Shown here one piece after another: positions 50,493-59,673 of a stretch of 64,000 nt of DNA (position 1 is its first letter; every line of letters begins with the position of its first letter). The notes under the pieces are model-generated. The model ran no database searches, was not told where the DNA came from, and saw only the letters and a program-made list of their open reading frames with translations. The stretch spans positions 246,001 through 310,000 of the forward strand of contig JADJGV010000012.1 of NCBI GenBank assembly GCA_016707895.1, read 5' to 3'. Source of the DNA: Myxococcales bacterium. Its GTDB lineage: Bacteria; Myxococcota_A; Polyangia; Haliangiales; Haliangiaceae. Made by a program: the position numbers and the translations under genes.

Positions 50493-51131
50493 TCAGCGGG
50501 CGCCGGCGTCGGGCGCGTCGGGATCGTCGACCAGCATCATCGACGTCTGGAACGACGCGGTGGCGCCGTTGATCATCGGCGGCAGCTCGATCGCCAGCAT
50601 GGTCTCGCGCAGGCAGGTCGCGAGCGTCGGATCGGCGGTGAACGCGGCGTCGCCGGTCAGCTCGATGTCGGAGATCACGGTGCCGACGTCGGCGTCGCCG
50701 GTCAGCGTCAGCGCGTAGCGCACGACGACCTGGGACGCGGCGCGGGTCTCGTCGTAGCAGTCCTGGAACGCCGGCAACAGCGGCATGATGCTGTCGAGCG
50801 CCGCCTTGGCGTCGACGTGCCCCGGCAGCGGCGCTGGCGTCGCGGTCGTCGGCGCGGGCTGGCCGGCCTGGCGCGCGGCCACGCGCGCGAGCAGCGCGGC
50901 GCGCGCGGCGGGGTCGATGCGGCGGAACCGCGGCGTGGCGTCGACGGCGGCCGGCGCCGCGCCCGGCGGGCTCCCGCTCGGGGGCGGGCCCCCGGGCGCC
51001 ACGCCCGCGTCGATGACCGCCACGCCGGGATCGGGCGGCGGCGCGCTGGCCTCATCGCGGCGGCGCGCGTACCAGTAGATCGCGAACGCGCACAGCACGG
51101 CGGCGACGAGGAAGCGGGGCGTGTTGTCCAT
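50493..51131 (-). CDS. Membrane-anchored protein with AgmX/PglI-type C-terminal domain
   Basis: A 212-residue protein. A short N-terminal span (RFLVAAVLCAFAIYWYA, residues 6-22) precedes a Pro/Ala-rich linker. The last 100 residues (ALDSIMPLLPAFQDCYDETR ... VRYALTLTGDADVGTVISDIEL) match the AgmX/PglI C-terminal domain, a TonB-C-like module in myxobacterial motility proteins. The C of FQDCYDE and CLRETML fit its paired Cys. It ends 14 bases beyond the convergent winged-helix gene. The upstream sequence holds one copy of the 58-bp repeat, so this gene was next to tetR before the cassette arrived. Confidence 0.75.
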   Translation of the reverse strand: MDNTPRFLVAAVLCAFAIYWYARRRDEASAPPPDPGVAVIDAGVAPGGPPPSGSPPGAAPAAVDATPRFRRIDPAARAALLARVAARQAGQPAPTTATPAPLPGHVDAKAALDSIMPLLPAFQDCYDETRAASQVVVRYALTLTGDADVGTVISDIELTGDAAFTADPTLATCLRETMLAIELPPMINGATASFQTSMMLVDDPDAPDAGAR

Positions 51132-51156
51132 GAACTGGCTCGGGTGCGGCGCGAGC

Positions 51157-51214
51157 CGCGGCGCGATGCTACCGCCGCAGCACGCCGCGCAGGGCGACGT
51201 CGACCAGCTCGCGG
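51157..51214. repeat. Left copy of the 58-bp direct repeat (tetR 3' end)
   Basis: Identical over 58 bp to 54315-54372. It encodes the last 15 codons and stop of TetR in reverse orientation plus 12 bases beyond, but here it is detached from any tetR gene. Bases on either side differ from those at the right copy. With the right copy it frames a 3.1-kb segment. Confidence 0.9.
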
Positions 51215-51307
51215 ACGGTTCGAAGGCGAACACCTTACGCCGGCGACGGTCAGGAGGACACCACGTGCCGCCTCCAGCGGCGGCGCACCACCGTCCATTC
51301 ATTTCCG

Positions 51308-51337
51308 TTGACATGGCCGAGCCACGTTCGCTACTTT
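51308..51337 (+). promoter_or_regulatory. Consensus sigma-70 promoter of the subtilisin-like gene
   Basis: TTGACA (51308-51313), an 18-bp spacer and TACTTT (51332-51337). The start would be near 51345, with AAAGGAGGGG as a strong ribosome binding site before the ATG at 51359. The combination of perfect -35 and strong Shine-Dalgarno differs from the leaderless style of most genes here. Confidence 0.6.
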
Positions 51338-51358
51338 AGCGCACAAAGGAGGGGCGCG

Positions 51359-53536
51359 ATGAAGACAGGAGCAGCCTCGTTGGCGGGCGCGGCAGTACTT
51401 TGGTCGCTGATTGCGTGCACGGATCCGCCAGGCACGCAATCGCGAGGACTAGCCCCTCCCCCACCCATCGTCGAGTTGTCGCAGGCTCATGCCCAGAGCT
51501 TGATTGTTGAGAAACTCCGTCAAAGCGAAACGGTTTCCGAGGTTCTAGTCTGGCCACTCAGACACCTCGGCATCACGCTCGCAATTGGCGTTGCGCGCAA
51601 CGAGGCCGGCGCGCGACGAATTGCGGTCGACGGCGCGAGCCGCACCACCGTCAATTTTGATGAACTGCTGAGGCAAGAAGGCCGAGCGCGACGCCTTGCC
51701 CAAGGCGCGCTCACGGATCGCCTCGCGGAAGAGCTAGCCCTCTCAACGGCAGACGAGGAGTTTCAGGCTGACATCACTGTGGCCAGTGCCATCGCGCCGT
51801 CGACCACACCCTACGACGGACGAGACCTAGCAGTCCCCGTCGAAATCCTGAACGCCCACGCAATCTCGGAGAATCTCCGCATCCGCGCCGGGCTCGACAT
51901 TGCGAAGGCCCCCCTCCTTGCGTGGCTTCACTCCACCGGCGTCGCGTTCGAGAACTATCCAGGATTACCCATCGTTCGCGTCCGCGGCAACCGGGACGTA
52001 CTACTCTCACCGCGCCTGCACCAAGACGACATCGAGGCCATCGACCTGCCTGAACCGAAGGGCTCCCTTGCCGGCTACGCCGGGCATGGGGCGATGAAGG
52101 ACGCATCGTTCATCGGCGGCCTATGCGGAACATCATGCGCTGGCGCATCATTGCCAATTGGAATCACAGAGCTAAACACTGCCCCGATTGGGATTCGCAC
52201 GGGCATCGCCCGACTAAATGGCCGACTCAGCATTGGCAGCGTCGTCTATCGCGAGGCACCATCAAATTGCACCACAGACACCCAGTGCTGGGATACGTCG
52301 ACAGGCGAGCCGAATGAAAACAAGTGCGTTGCAGGAAAGTGCGTCGGCTTTCACCTCTCAACCGTCGCCGCATCAGTCGGCATGGCATTTGACTACACCT
52401 ATCCCGCTGGGGCTCTTGGCCCGTCTTCTGTCGCATTCCCGGCGAACGGCGCATACGAAGTCAGTCGCTACATCGCAGTAACGGGAAACGCCCAAATGGA
52501 CATCAGTTGGCTCACCAACGATACGCCGGTCCGGCACATCAACAGGAGCGCAAGCGCGAGCCCTGCAGAGCTAAACTGGGCCGCAAGGGTCCCCGCAGTC
52601 ATGTCATTCCTTCCAGCCGGGAACGTCGTCATTGGCCCAATCATTGCCAATGGAGTCGTATGGAACGCACTCAACGTCGGAATGTACAACTACGAGACAT
52701 GGGACATCGCATCAAGCCACCGAGTGAACACGCTCAGCTGCTGGCAGAATGACCCAGGACAGCCGGGGCAGGAGCTACCCCATGTCGTCGGTCCAGGCGC
52801 GCACACAGATTCAACACAGTCAGGCGGCGGGATCCACACAGCGAGCCTCACGTTCACCGGATCGCCGACGAGCGCACAAGGCATGATGAACCAAGTTCCG
52901 ATCCCCAGCGGCCTTGGCGCCCAGATCAAGGGCACGAGCTTCTCGACCCCAGCTGTCATGGGAGCGGCGATTCAGGCATATCAATACGAAGGTGGATTCA
53001 GTCAGATGTACTTTCCGATCGTGAAGCGTGCTGTTCTAATGGCAGCCACCACGGACGGGAATGCCGACGGTCGAGTTGGACTGGGGAATGAATGGACCTC
53101 AGGCGGAGATGCCAAAGACGGAGCCGGCCAGATTGATCTCGCACTCAGCAAGCAAGTGCTGGACGGGAATCAGTACACACGCATTGACCTCACCGATGCA
53201 TCATTCACATCCTGCGGCACGGGCTGCCGCGAGTTCGCATTGCCGTCCATCCCGAATCCGACGAGCATTGGCATCAAGGCTGTCCTCACATGGAATAGCT
53301 GCGGCAACACCCCCCCAACCGACCTAGATCTCGTCCTCATCCGCCCGAGCACCTGCGGCGGAATCAATCAATCAACGTCGCTCAACAACAACGTTGAAGC
53401 GGTGTACGCATTTTGCGCAGGCGTTTCGCGAAGCAAATACTACGGTGTTCGCATTCGAATTAAGAACGGAGGCACACTGCCACTCTGCAACGGTGAAACG
53501 ACCGAGCCCGTCGCTCTTGCGTGGAGCTACCAGTGA
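51359..53536 (+). CDS. Subtilisin-like (S8) lipoprotein with altered catalytic triad
   Basis: A 725-residue lipoprotein with a lipobox ending LIAC. The C-terminal half is an S8-type fold: S527 in GTSFSTPAVMG is the serine motif, and H332 in FHLSTVAASVG lines up with the catalytic His of HGTHVAG. The Asp site (V-D-T-G in the family) reads IGITELNTA with Glu271, so the acid is replaced. A Cys-rich insert (CTTDTQCWDTSTGEPNENKC) separates the two. The N-terminal 250 residues look like an inhibitor-type prodomain or binding region. Lower GC and a cassette location indicate transfer. Activity is uncertain. Confidence 0.8.
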   Translation: MKTGAASLAGAAVLWSLIACTDPPGTQSRGLAPPPPIVELSQAHAQSLIVEKLRQSETVSEVLVWPLRHLGITLAIGVARNEAGARRIAVDGASRTTVNFDELLRQEGRARRLAQGALTDRLAEELALSTADEEFQADITVASAIAPSTTPYDGRDLAVPVEILNAHAISENLRIRAGLDIAKAPLLAWLHSTGVAFENYPGLPIVRVRGNRDVLLSPRLHQDDIEAIDLPEPKGSLAGYAGHGAMKDASFIGGLCGTSCAGASLPIGITELNTAPIGIRTGIARLNGRLSIGSVVYREAPSNCTTDTQCWDTSTGEPNENKCVAGKCVGFHLSTVAASVGMAFDYTYPAGALGPSSVAFPANGAYEVSRYIAVTGNAQMDISWLTNDTPVRHINRSASASPAELNWAARVPAVMSFLPAGNVVIGPIIANGVVWNALNVGMYNYETWDIASSHRVNTLSCWQNDPGQPGQELPHVVGPGAHTDSTQSGGGIHTASLTFTGSPTSAQGMMNQVPIPSGLGAQIKGTSFSTPAVMGAAIQAYQYEGGFSQMYFPIVKRAVLMAATTDGNADGRVGLGNEWTSGGDAKDGAGQIDLALSKQVLDGNQYTRIDLTDASFTSCGTGCREFALPSIPNPTSIGIKAVLTWNSCGNTPPTDLDLVLIRPSTCGGINQSTSLNNNVEAVYAFCAGVSRSKYYGVRIRIKNGGTLPLCNGETTEPVALAWSYQ

Positions 53537-54294
53537 ACCGACGCTTCACTGCACGCGCGGCGGCGGCGCTGTGCGTGATGGCCGCGTGTGGATGTGCATC
53601 GGACGCGCCCTACTGCGGCGCGCACGAGCTATTGCGGGATCAGCGGTCGGGGCTTTGCCTGTCCGCCCACGAGCTCGCCAAGCGCGGCACCACGTCGATC
53701 ATCGCGAGCCAAGCTGAGCTGGAGCAGGCCGAGCTGCTGGTCCGACAGGCGTTCGAGGCGCTGCGCCCAGCGTTCGCCCGCGTGCCGGTCGCCGCGTCAT
53801 GGAATCAGGAGCGCGGGCTGGTGACGCTCATCGTCACGAATCCGGCGATAGAGGCGGCCTGGGCCGGCGGTCTCGGGCCCACGACGTATCCCGAACTCGA
53901 CCGCGTGGCGGCCGAACTCGACGCGTGGCGCTTCGAGTACGGGGAGCACTTCCCGGCCGGTCACGTGGCATCCTTCTGGTCAAACGGTGCGGCGTCGGCG
54001 CTGAATGTCCAGCGCGCCGTCCAGGCGGTGCCCGGCGTTGAAGTCTACCTGGTCGCTGACGCCCCCGTCCTGCGCTCGTCGGACATCATCGACGAAGGTC
54101 TCGATCCGGTCGATGGCGAGCGGCGGGTCGTCTTCACGGTCGGATGGGGCGACTGCATGGCGGGGTGCGCGAACGCGCGTTTCTGGCGAACCAAGATCGC
54201 AGCGGATGGCACGGCCCGCGTCGTCGAGGAGTGGGGCGACGTGGTCCCCGAGTGGCTGGCGAGCTTCCTGGCGGAGACGCCGGAGTACTTGTAG
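53533..54294 (+). CDS. Lipoprotein of unknown function in the inserted cassette
   Basis: A 253-residue protein from the GTG at 53533, which overlaps the stop of the subtilisin-like gene (GTGA). A signal peptide (FTARAAAALCVMAAC, then GCA) gives a lipobox-like MAAC or CGC. An alpha/beta mature domain follows, with AELEQAELLVRQAFEALRPA, WNQERGLVTLIVTNPAIEA, VYLVADAPVLRSSDI and VVFTVGWGDCMAGCANARFW. Its GC is like the host genome rather than the upstream gene. No family is recognised. Coupled translation suggests it works with, or protects the host from, the protease-like protein. Confidence 0.7.
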   Translation: MNRRFTARAAAALCVMAACGCASDAPYCGAHELLRDQRSGLCLSAHELAKRGTTSIIASQAELEQAELLVRQAFEALRPAFARVPVAASWNQERGLVTLIVTNPAIEAAWAGGLGPTTYPELDRVAAELDAWRFEYGEHFPAGHVASFWSNGAASALNVQRAVQAVPGVEVYLVADAPVLRSSDIIDEGLDPVDGERRVVFTVGWGDCMAGCANARFWRTKIAADGTARVVEEWGDVVPEWLASFLAETPEYL

Positions 54295-54314
54295 CCATAC
54301 TGCGGCGCGGGCCG

Positions 54315-54372
54315 CGCGGCGCGATGCTACCGCCGCAGCACGCCGCGCAGGGCGACGTCGACCAGCTCGCGG
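54315..54372. repeat. Right copy of the 58-bp direct repeat (tetR 3' end)
   Basis: The in-place copy, covering tetR codons for VDVALRGVLRR and stop plus 12 bases downstream. It is identical to 51157-51214. Confidence 0.9.
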
Positions 54373-54953
54373 GTGACCTCGCCGATCCGGCCCTCGACCT
54401 CGGCGGCGTGGCTGATGCAGTACTCGACGATGCCGCGCACCAGCCCGAGCAGCGCCGCGGCGGTCCGATCGGGGTTGGTCACGCGCAGGATGCCGAGCGC
54501 CTCGCCCTTGGCCAGCGAGCGGGCGATCACCGCGCGGATCTCGTCGTAGAAGGTCTGCAGCCGGGCCGCGGCCTCGGCGTCGGGGGTCCAGGTCGAGCTC
54601 AGCAGCACCACCGCCAGCGGGCGGTCGGCGACGATGTACTCGAGCACCCGGGCGATGCCGTCGAGCAGCTGCACCTCGGGCGGCGGCGCCGCGACGTCGG
54701 TGTCGACGTGGACGATCCGGGCCCGCAGGTCGGCCATCGCCAGGTCGAGCAGCGCGCCGAACACCGCCTCCTTGCTCTCGAAGTACAGGTAGAAGGTGCC
54801 GCGGGCGATCGCCGCGCGGTCGATGATCGCGCCGATCGACGCGCCGTGGTAGCCGGCCTCGGCGAAGACGTGCTTGGCGGCGTCGAGGATCTGCCGGCGG
54901 CGCTCGGCGCGCGCGACCGCGTTGCGATCCTCGTCGAGCGGCGGCCGGGCCAC
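54327..54953 (-). CDS. TetR-family transcriptional regulator
   Basis: A 208-residue regulator. The N-terminal helix-turn-helix is standard: RRQILDAAKHVFAEAGYHGA, SIGAIIDRAAIARGTFYLYF and ESKEAVF (residues 19-62). The C-terminal ligand/dimer domain contains ILEYIVADRPLAVVLLSSTW-like helices. The GTG at 54953 is 2 bases after the stop of the phospholipase-D-family gene, so they form an operon. It could be the protein that binds the triple operator at 49885. The 3' end is the site of the 58-bp duplication. Its own start lacks an obvious ribosome binding site. Confidence 0.88.
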   Translation of the reverse strand: MARPPLDEDRNAVARAERRRQILDAAKHVFAEAGYHGASIGAIIDRAAIARGTFYLYFESKEAVFGALLDLAMADLRARIVHVDTDVAAPPPEVQLLDGIARVLEYIVADRPLAVVLLSSTWTPDAEAAARLQTFYDEIRAVIARSLAKGEALGILRVTNPDRTAAALLGLVRGIVEYCISHAAEVEGRIGEVTRELVDVALRGVLRR

Positions 54954-54955
54954 GG

Positions 54956-56230
<1,275 letters not shown>

Positions 56231-56283
56231 GGCAGCGGAGGGCATACCGGTACCGCGCCGCGCGGCGCGGCGCAAGCGCGGCG

Positions 56284-57141
56284 CTACAGCCGCCCGGCGA
56301 CGCCGAAGAACGGCAGCGCCTCGATGTCGGTCGAGCAGTCGTAGCAAGACGAGCTGTCGACGCCGAACCCGATGCCGCCGTCGACGCTGAACCGCGCCCC
56401 GGCGGCGCGCAGCCCGACGTAGCCCAGCGTCACCGCCTCGTCGCCGTCGCGGGTCTGGTGCAGCTCGCCGATGAGCTGCACGGCGCGGCCGACGCTGAGC
56501 CCGGCCCCGCCCAGCACCGGCACGGTCTCCTCGTCGGTGAACCGGAAGAAGTTGAGCGACAATGTCGCCGCGGCGATGCAGCCGGCGTCGAGGCAGCTGG
56601 TGCCCTCGAGGTGGGCGTCATAGAGCGTCTCGCCCTCCGCCGAGTAGGTGTTGAGGCCGGCGGCGATGGCGGCGCGGGCGTTGCGCCACAGCTGGCCCTT
56701 GATCGACAGCCCGGCCAGCGTGCCTTCCTCGGCGACCGTGATCAGCGTGCCGCCGATCTCCAGCCGGTCGGTGACGCCGACCCGGACGCTGGTGGCGATG
56801 ACCGGCAAGGTCGGGGCCCGCAGCTCGAAGCTCACGCGGCCGCGCGGCGCGGTCAGCGCGGTCTCGGCGAAGTACGCGCGGCCGGCGGCGGCGTCGTCGC
56901 GGCGGCGGAGGTCGAGGCCGCTGAGCTCGGCCGGCTCGACCGGCACGGCAGGCGGCTCGGCGGAGGTCGCGCTGGGGACGGTCGCCCCCGGGCCGGCCAC
57001 CGCGTAGGCGGGGACCGCGGGGACCGGCGTCGCGTCGGCGGCCGCCACCTGCACCGCGGGTTCCGGATCGGCGGGCGCCGGCTCGTCGGCGGCGGCGACG
57101 GCGACGGGGGCGAGGAAGACCAGCGGCAGGACGCGGCGCAT
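56284..57141 (-). CDS. Exported beta-rich protein, unknown function
   Basis: A 285-residue protein. The ATG at 57141 gives the signal peptide RRVLPLVFLAPVAVAAADEP. A Pro/Ala linker (20-80) precedes alternating strands (GRVSFELRAPTLPVIATSVR, LEIGGTLITVAEEGTLAGL, AVQLIGELHQTRDGDEAVTL), which suggest an outer-membrane barrel of about 10 strands, with a Cys pair SCLDAGC and SCYDCS in loops. It lies divergent from the maltose-type importer operon and could supply its outer-membrane pore, but I see no sequence link to maltoporin. Confidence 0.65.
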   Translation of the reverse strand: MRRVLPLVFLAPVAVAAADEPAPADPEPAVQVAAADATPVPAVPAYAVAGPGATVPSATSAEPPAVPVEPAELSGLDLRRRDDAAAGRAYFAETALTAPRGRVSFELRAPTLPVIATSVRVGVTDRLEIGGTLITVAEEGTLAGLSIKGQLWRNARAAIAAGLNTYSAEGETLYDAHLEGTSCLDAGCIAAATLSLNFFRFTDEETVPVLGGAGLSVGRAVQLIGELHQTRDGDEAVTLGYVGLRAAGARFSVDGGIGFGVDSSSCYDCSTDIEALPFFGVAGRL

Positions 57142-57409
57142 GCGCGGGACACCAGCAACGTTGGTGCCGACGGCCCGCACCCCGCGTCGCACCGCCAACT
57201 ACGCGAAAGTCCACGACGACCCAGCACGCGGCGGTGGCCGGTGCTCGAAAATCTGTCACCCCCTGCGGCACCCGGGTCGCGCGATTCCGGACACGACGTC
57301 CGGGCCGACGCTCGTTGCGAAAACCAACGGCGTGGCGGCGATCCCCGCGCGATTCCGTGGGGTTTACCCCTGGCGGCGCTGGCCGAAGGGTTGCTACCGA
57401 GGCTGGGTC

Positions 57410-58492
57410 ATGTGTGAAGTCCGGCTGACCGGCATCAGCAAGCGATACGAGGGCGCCAAGGGCGGCCGCGCGACGATCGAGCGCCTCGACCTGACGTTCC
57501 CCTCGGGGGAGCTGGTCGTGATGATCGGGCCGTCGGGCTGCGGCAAGTCCACCACCCTGCGCATCGTCGCCGGGCTCGAGGAGCCGACCACGGGATCGGT
57601 GTGGATCGACGGCAAGGACGTCACCGCGCTGCCGCCGGCGCAGCGCGACCTGGCGATGGTGTTCCAGAGCTACGCGCTCTACCCCCACATGACCGTGTTC
57701 GAGAACCTCGCGTTCGCGCTGCGCATCCGCCGCGCGCCCGAGGCCGAGATCACCGAGCGGGTGACGACCGTCGCCGAGGCCCTCGGCCTGTCGGCGCTGC
57801 TCGAGCGTCGACCCAAGGCGCTGTCGGGCGGCCAGCGCCAGCGGGTCGCGATCGGCCGCGCGGTGGTGCGCAAGCCCAAGGTGTTCCTGTTCGACGAGCC
57901 GCTGTCGAACCTCGACGCCAAGCTGCGCGGCGAGATGCGCCGCGAGATCGCCCGCATCCACAAGGACGCCGGCACCACCTCGCTGTACGTGACCCACGAT
58001 CAGATCGAGGCGATGACCTTGGCCGATCGCATCGTCGTCTTGCGCGACGGCGACGTGCAGCAGATCGGCTCGCCGCTCGAGATCTACCAGCGCCCGGCCA
58101 ACCGCTTCGTCGCCGGCTTCTTCGGCACCCCGACGATGAACTTCCTGTCGGCGGCGGTCGAGAGCGAGGGCGGCGGCCGCAAGGCGCGTGGGCTGGGCTT
58201 CGCGGTGCCGGTGCCCGGCCCCGCCGACCTGGGTGGCGAGGTGGTGCTCGGCATCCGCCCCGAGGACGTCAGCCTCGAGCCCGGCGGCGATCGGGTCGCC
58301 CTGCCCGGCGCGGTGACGCTGCGCGAGGTGCTGGGCGCCGAGGTCGTGCTGCACGTGACCTCGCCGGCCGGCGACGTGACCGTGCGGGCGCCGGCCCAGA
58401 CCCCGGCCCGCGCCGGCGACGCGGTCACCGTCTACCTCGATCCCTCGGCGCTCCACTGGTTCGACGCCCAGAGTCAGGTCCGCGCCGCGTGA
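57410..58492 (+). CDS. MalK/UgpC-type ABC transporter ATP-binding protein
   Basis: A 360-residue ATPase of a carbohydrate importer. Walker A GPSGCGKST at residues 40-48, Q-loop in FQSYALYPHMTVFEN (about 85), signature LSGGQRQR near 140, Walker B VFLFDEPLSNLDAK near 162 and the switch His in VTHDQIEAM. The C-terminal OB-fold/TOBE region (about 245-350) with GIRPEDVSLEP is the MalK regulatory domain. It is first in a four-gene operon whose later starts overlap upstream stops. TACCGA lies 9 nt before the ATG; the 268-base gap upstream shows no clear operator. Confidence 0.93.
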   Translation: MCEVRLTGISKRYEGAKGGRATIERLDLTFPSGELVVMIGPSGCGKSTTLRIVAGLEEPTTGSVWIDGKDVTALPPAQRDLAMVFQSYALYPHMTVFENLAFALRIRRAPEAEITERVTTVAEALGLSALLERRPKALSGGQRQRVAIGRAVVRKPKVFLFDEPLSNLDAKLRGEMRREIARIHKDAGTTSLYVTHDQIEAMTLADRIVVLRDGDVQQIGSPLEIYQRPANRFVAGFFGTPTMNFLSAAVESEGGGRKARGLGFAVPVPGPADLGGEVVLGIRPEDVSLEPGGDRVALPGAVTLREVLGAEVVLHVTSPAGDVTVRAPAQTPARAGDAVTVYLDPSALHWFDAQSQVRAA

Positions 58493-59673
58493 TCCGCGGG
58501 CTGGCCATAGCGGCGCTGTGTGCGACGGCCGCCGCCTGTGGGCGCAGCGACGCCGCGGTCACGGTGTGGCACGCCTACGACAAGGACGAGCGGGTCGCGA
58601 TCGAGGCGCTGGCCGCCGACTGGAACGCGAGCCACCCCGAGCGCCAGGTCGAGCTGGTGGCGATGCCGTACGACGGCTTCGGCGACAAGCTCGGCAGCGC
58701 GATCCCCAACGGCAACGGCCCGGACCTGTTCCTGTACTCGCAGGATCGCCTGGGCGACTGGACCGCGGCCGGCGTGCTCGAGCCGATCGAGTTCTGGATC
58801 GACGACGCCACCGCGGCGCGGTACACGCCCGAGGCGCTGGCCAGCCTGGCCTACCACGACGCGCTGTGGGGCCTGCCGGTGGCGGTCAAGTCGCTGGCGC
58901 TGTACGTGCGCACCGATCTGGTGGCGACGCCGCCGCGGACCACCGACGAGCTGCTCGCGATGGCGCCGGCGCTGACCGCGCGCGGCATCTTCGCGCTGGC
59001 CTACCCGGTCGACGATCTCTACGCCCACGCGCCGTGGCTGCACGGCTTCGGCGGCCGCGCGATGGACGGCGACACCCCGACCATCGCCACCGCCGAGGCG
59101 GTCGCCGCCGCGGCGTTCGCGCGCGAGCTGGTGCAGCGCAAGGTGGTGCCCGCCGAGGCCGACGCCGCGCTGACCGCGACCCTGTTCGCCGAGGGCAAGG
59201 CGGCGATGGCGATCTCCGGGCCGTGGTTCATCGCCGACATCCCCGCCGGCGTGCCGTACACGATCACGACCTTGCCGACGGTGAGCGCCACCGGGCTGGC
59301 CGCCGCGCCGTACCTCGGCACCGAGGGCATCCTGATGAGCGCGCGGGCCCGCGACAAGGACGCGGCGATCGCGGTGGCGCTGGCGTTCACCAGCGACGCG
59401 GCCGCCGCGCTGCGCGCCGAGCGCGCCGGCCAGGTGGTGCCCAACCCCGCCGCCTACCGCGGGGCGCTGGCCGACGCTCCGCGGCTCGCGGCGTTCCGGC
59501 GCCAGCTGGCGCACACCGTGCCGATGCCGGTGTCGCCGGCGATGCGCGCGGTGTGGACGCCGTACAAGAACGCGCTGGGCCAGGTGGTGAGCGGCGCCGC
59601 CAGCCCGGCCGCCGCGCTCGAGAAGGCCGCGGCCGACATCGCCACCTACGCCCGCACCGAGGGCGCGCGATGA
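58489..59673 (+). CDS. Sugar ABC transporter substrate-binding lipoprotein (MalE-type)
   Basis: A 394-residue extracytoplasmic binding protein. The GTG overlaps the ATPase stop (GTGA). The lipobox AAAC at Cys17 makes it a lipoprotein. The fold is MalE-like: VTVWHAYDKDERVAIEAL, the NGNGPDLFLYSQDRLGDW segment and AMAISGPWFIADI in the second lobe, with VVPNPAAYRGAL near the end. A lipid-anchored maltose-type protein is usual in Gram-positives but also occurs in myxobacteria. The ligand is likely an oligosaccharide; which one cannot be read here. Confidence 0.88.
   Translation: MIRGLAIAALCATAAACGRSDAAVTVWHAYDKDERVAIEALAADWNASHPERQVELVAMPYDGFGDKLGSAIPNGNGPDLFLYSQDRLGDWTAAGVLEPIEFWIDDATAARYTPEALASLAYHDALWGLPVAVKSLALYVRTDLVATPPRTTDELLAMAPALTARGIFALAYPVDDLYAHAPWLHGFGGRAMDGDTPTIATAEAVAAAAFARELVQRKVVPAEADAALTATLFAEGKAAMAISGPWFIADIPAGVPYTITTLPTVSATGLAAAPYLGTEGILMSARARDKDAAIAVALAFTSDAAAALRAERAGQVVPNPAAYRGALADAPRLAAFRRQLAHTVPMPVSPAMRAVWTPYKNALGQVVSGAASPAAALEKAAADIATYARTEGAR

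Larger units (their letters stand above)
51157..54372. mobile_element. Inserted two-gene cassette bounded by 58-bp direct repeats
   Basis: The 3158-bp unit contains a subtilisin-like lipoprotein gene with its own promoter and a second lipoprotein gene, and nothing like a recombinase. The main gene has visibly lower GC than its neighbours (about 58 percent in a 60-base sample by hand count, against about 68 percent in a neighbouring gene sample) and different codon choice. The repeat is the 3' end of tetR, a location typical of site-specific integration, where the target gene is restored by the element's own copy of its end. Confidence 0.7.

Noticed and set aside
57142..57409. Operator for the maltose-type importer in the 268-base gap
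   Set aside because: CGCGCGATTCCG occurs twice (near 57275 and 57347) but it is a direct repeat without symmetry in a GC-rich background, so I do not call it a regulatory site.
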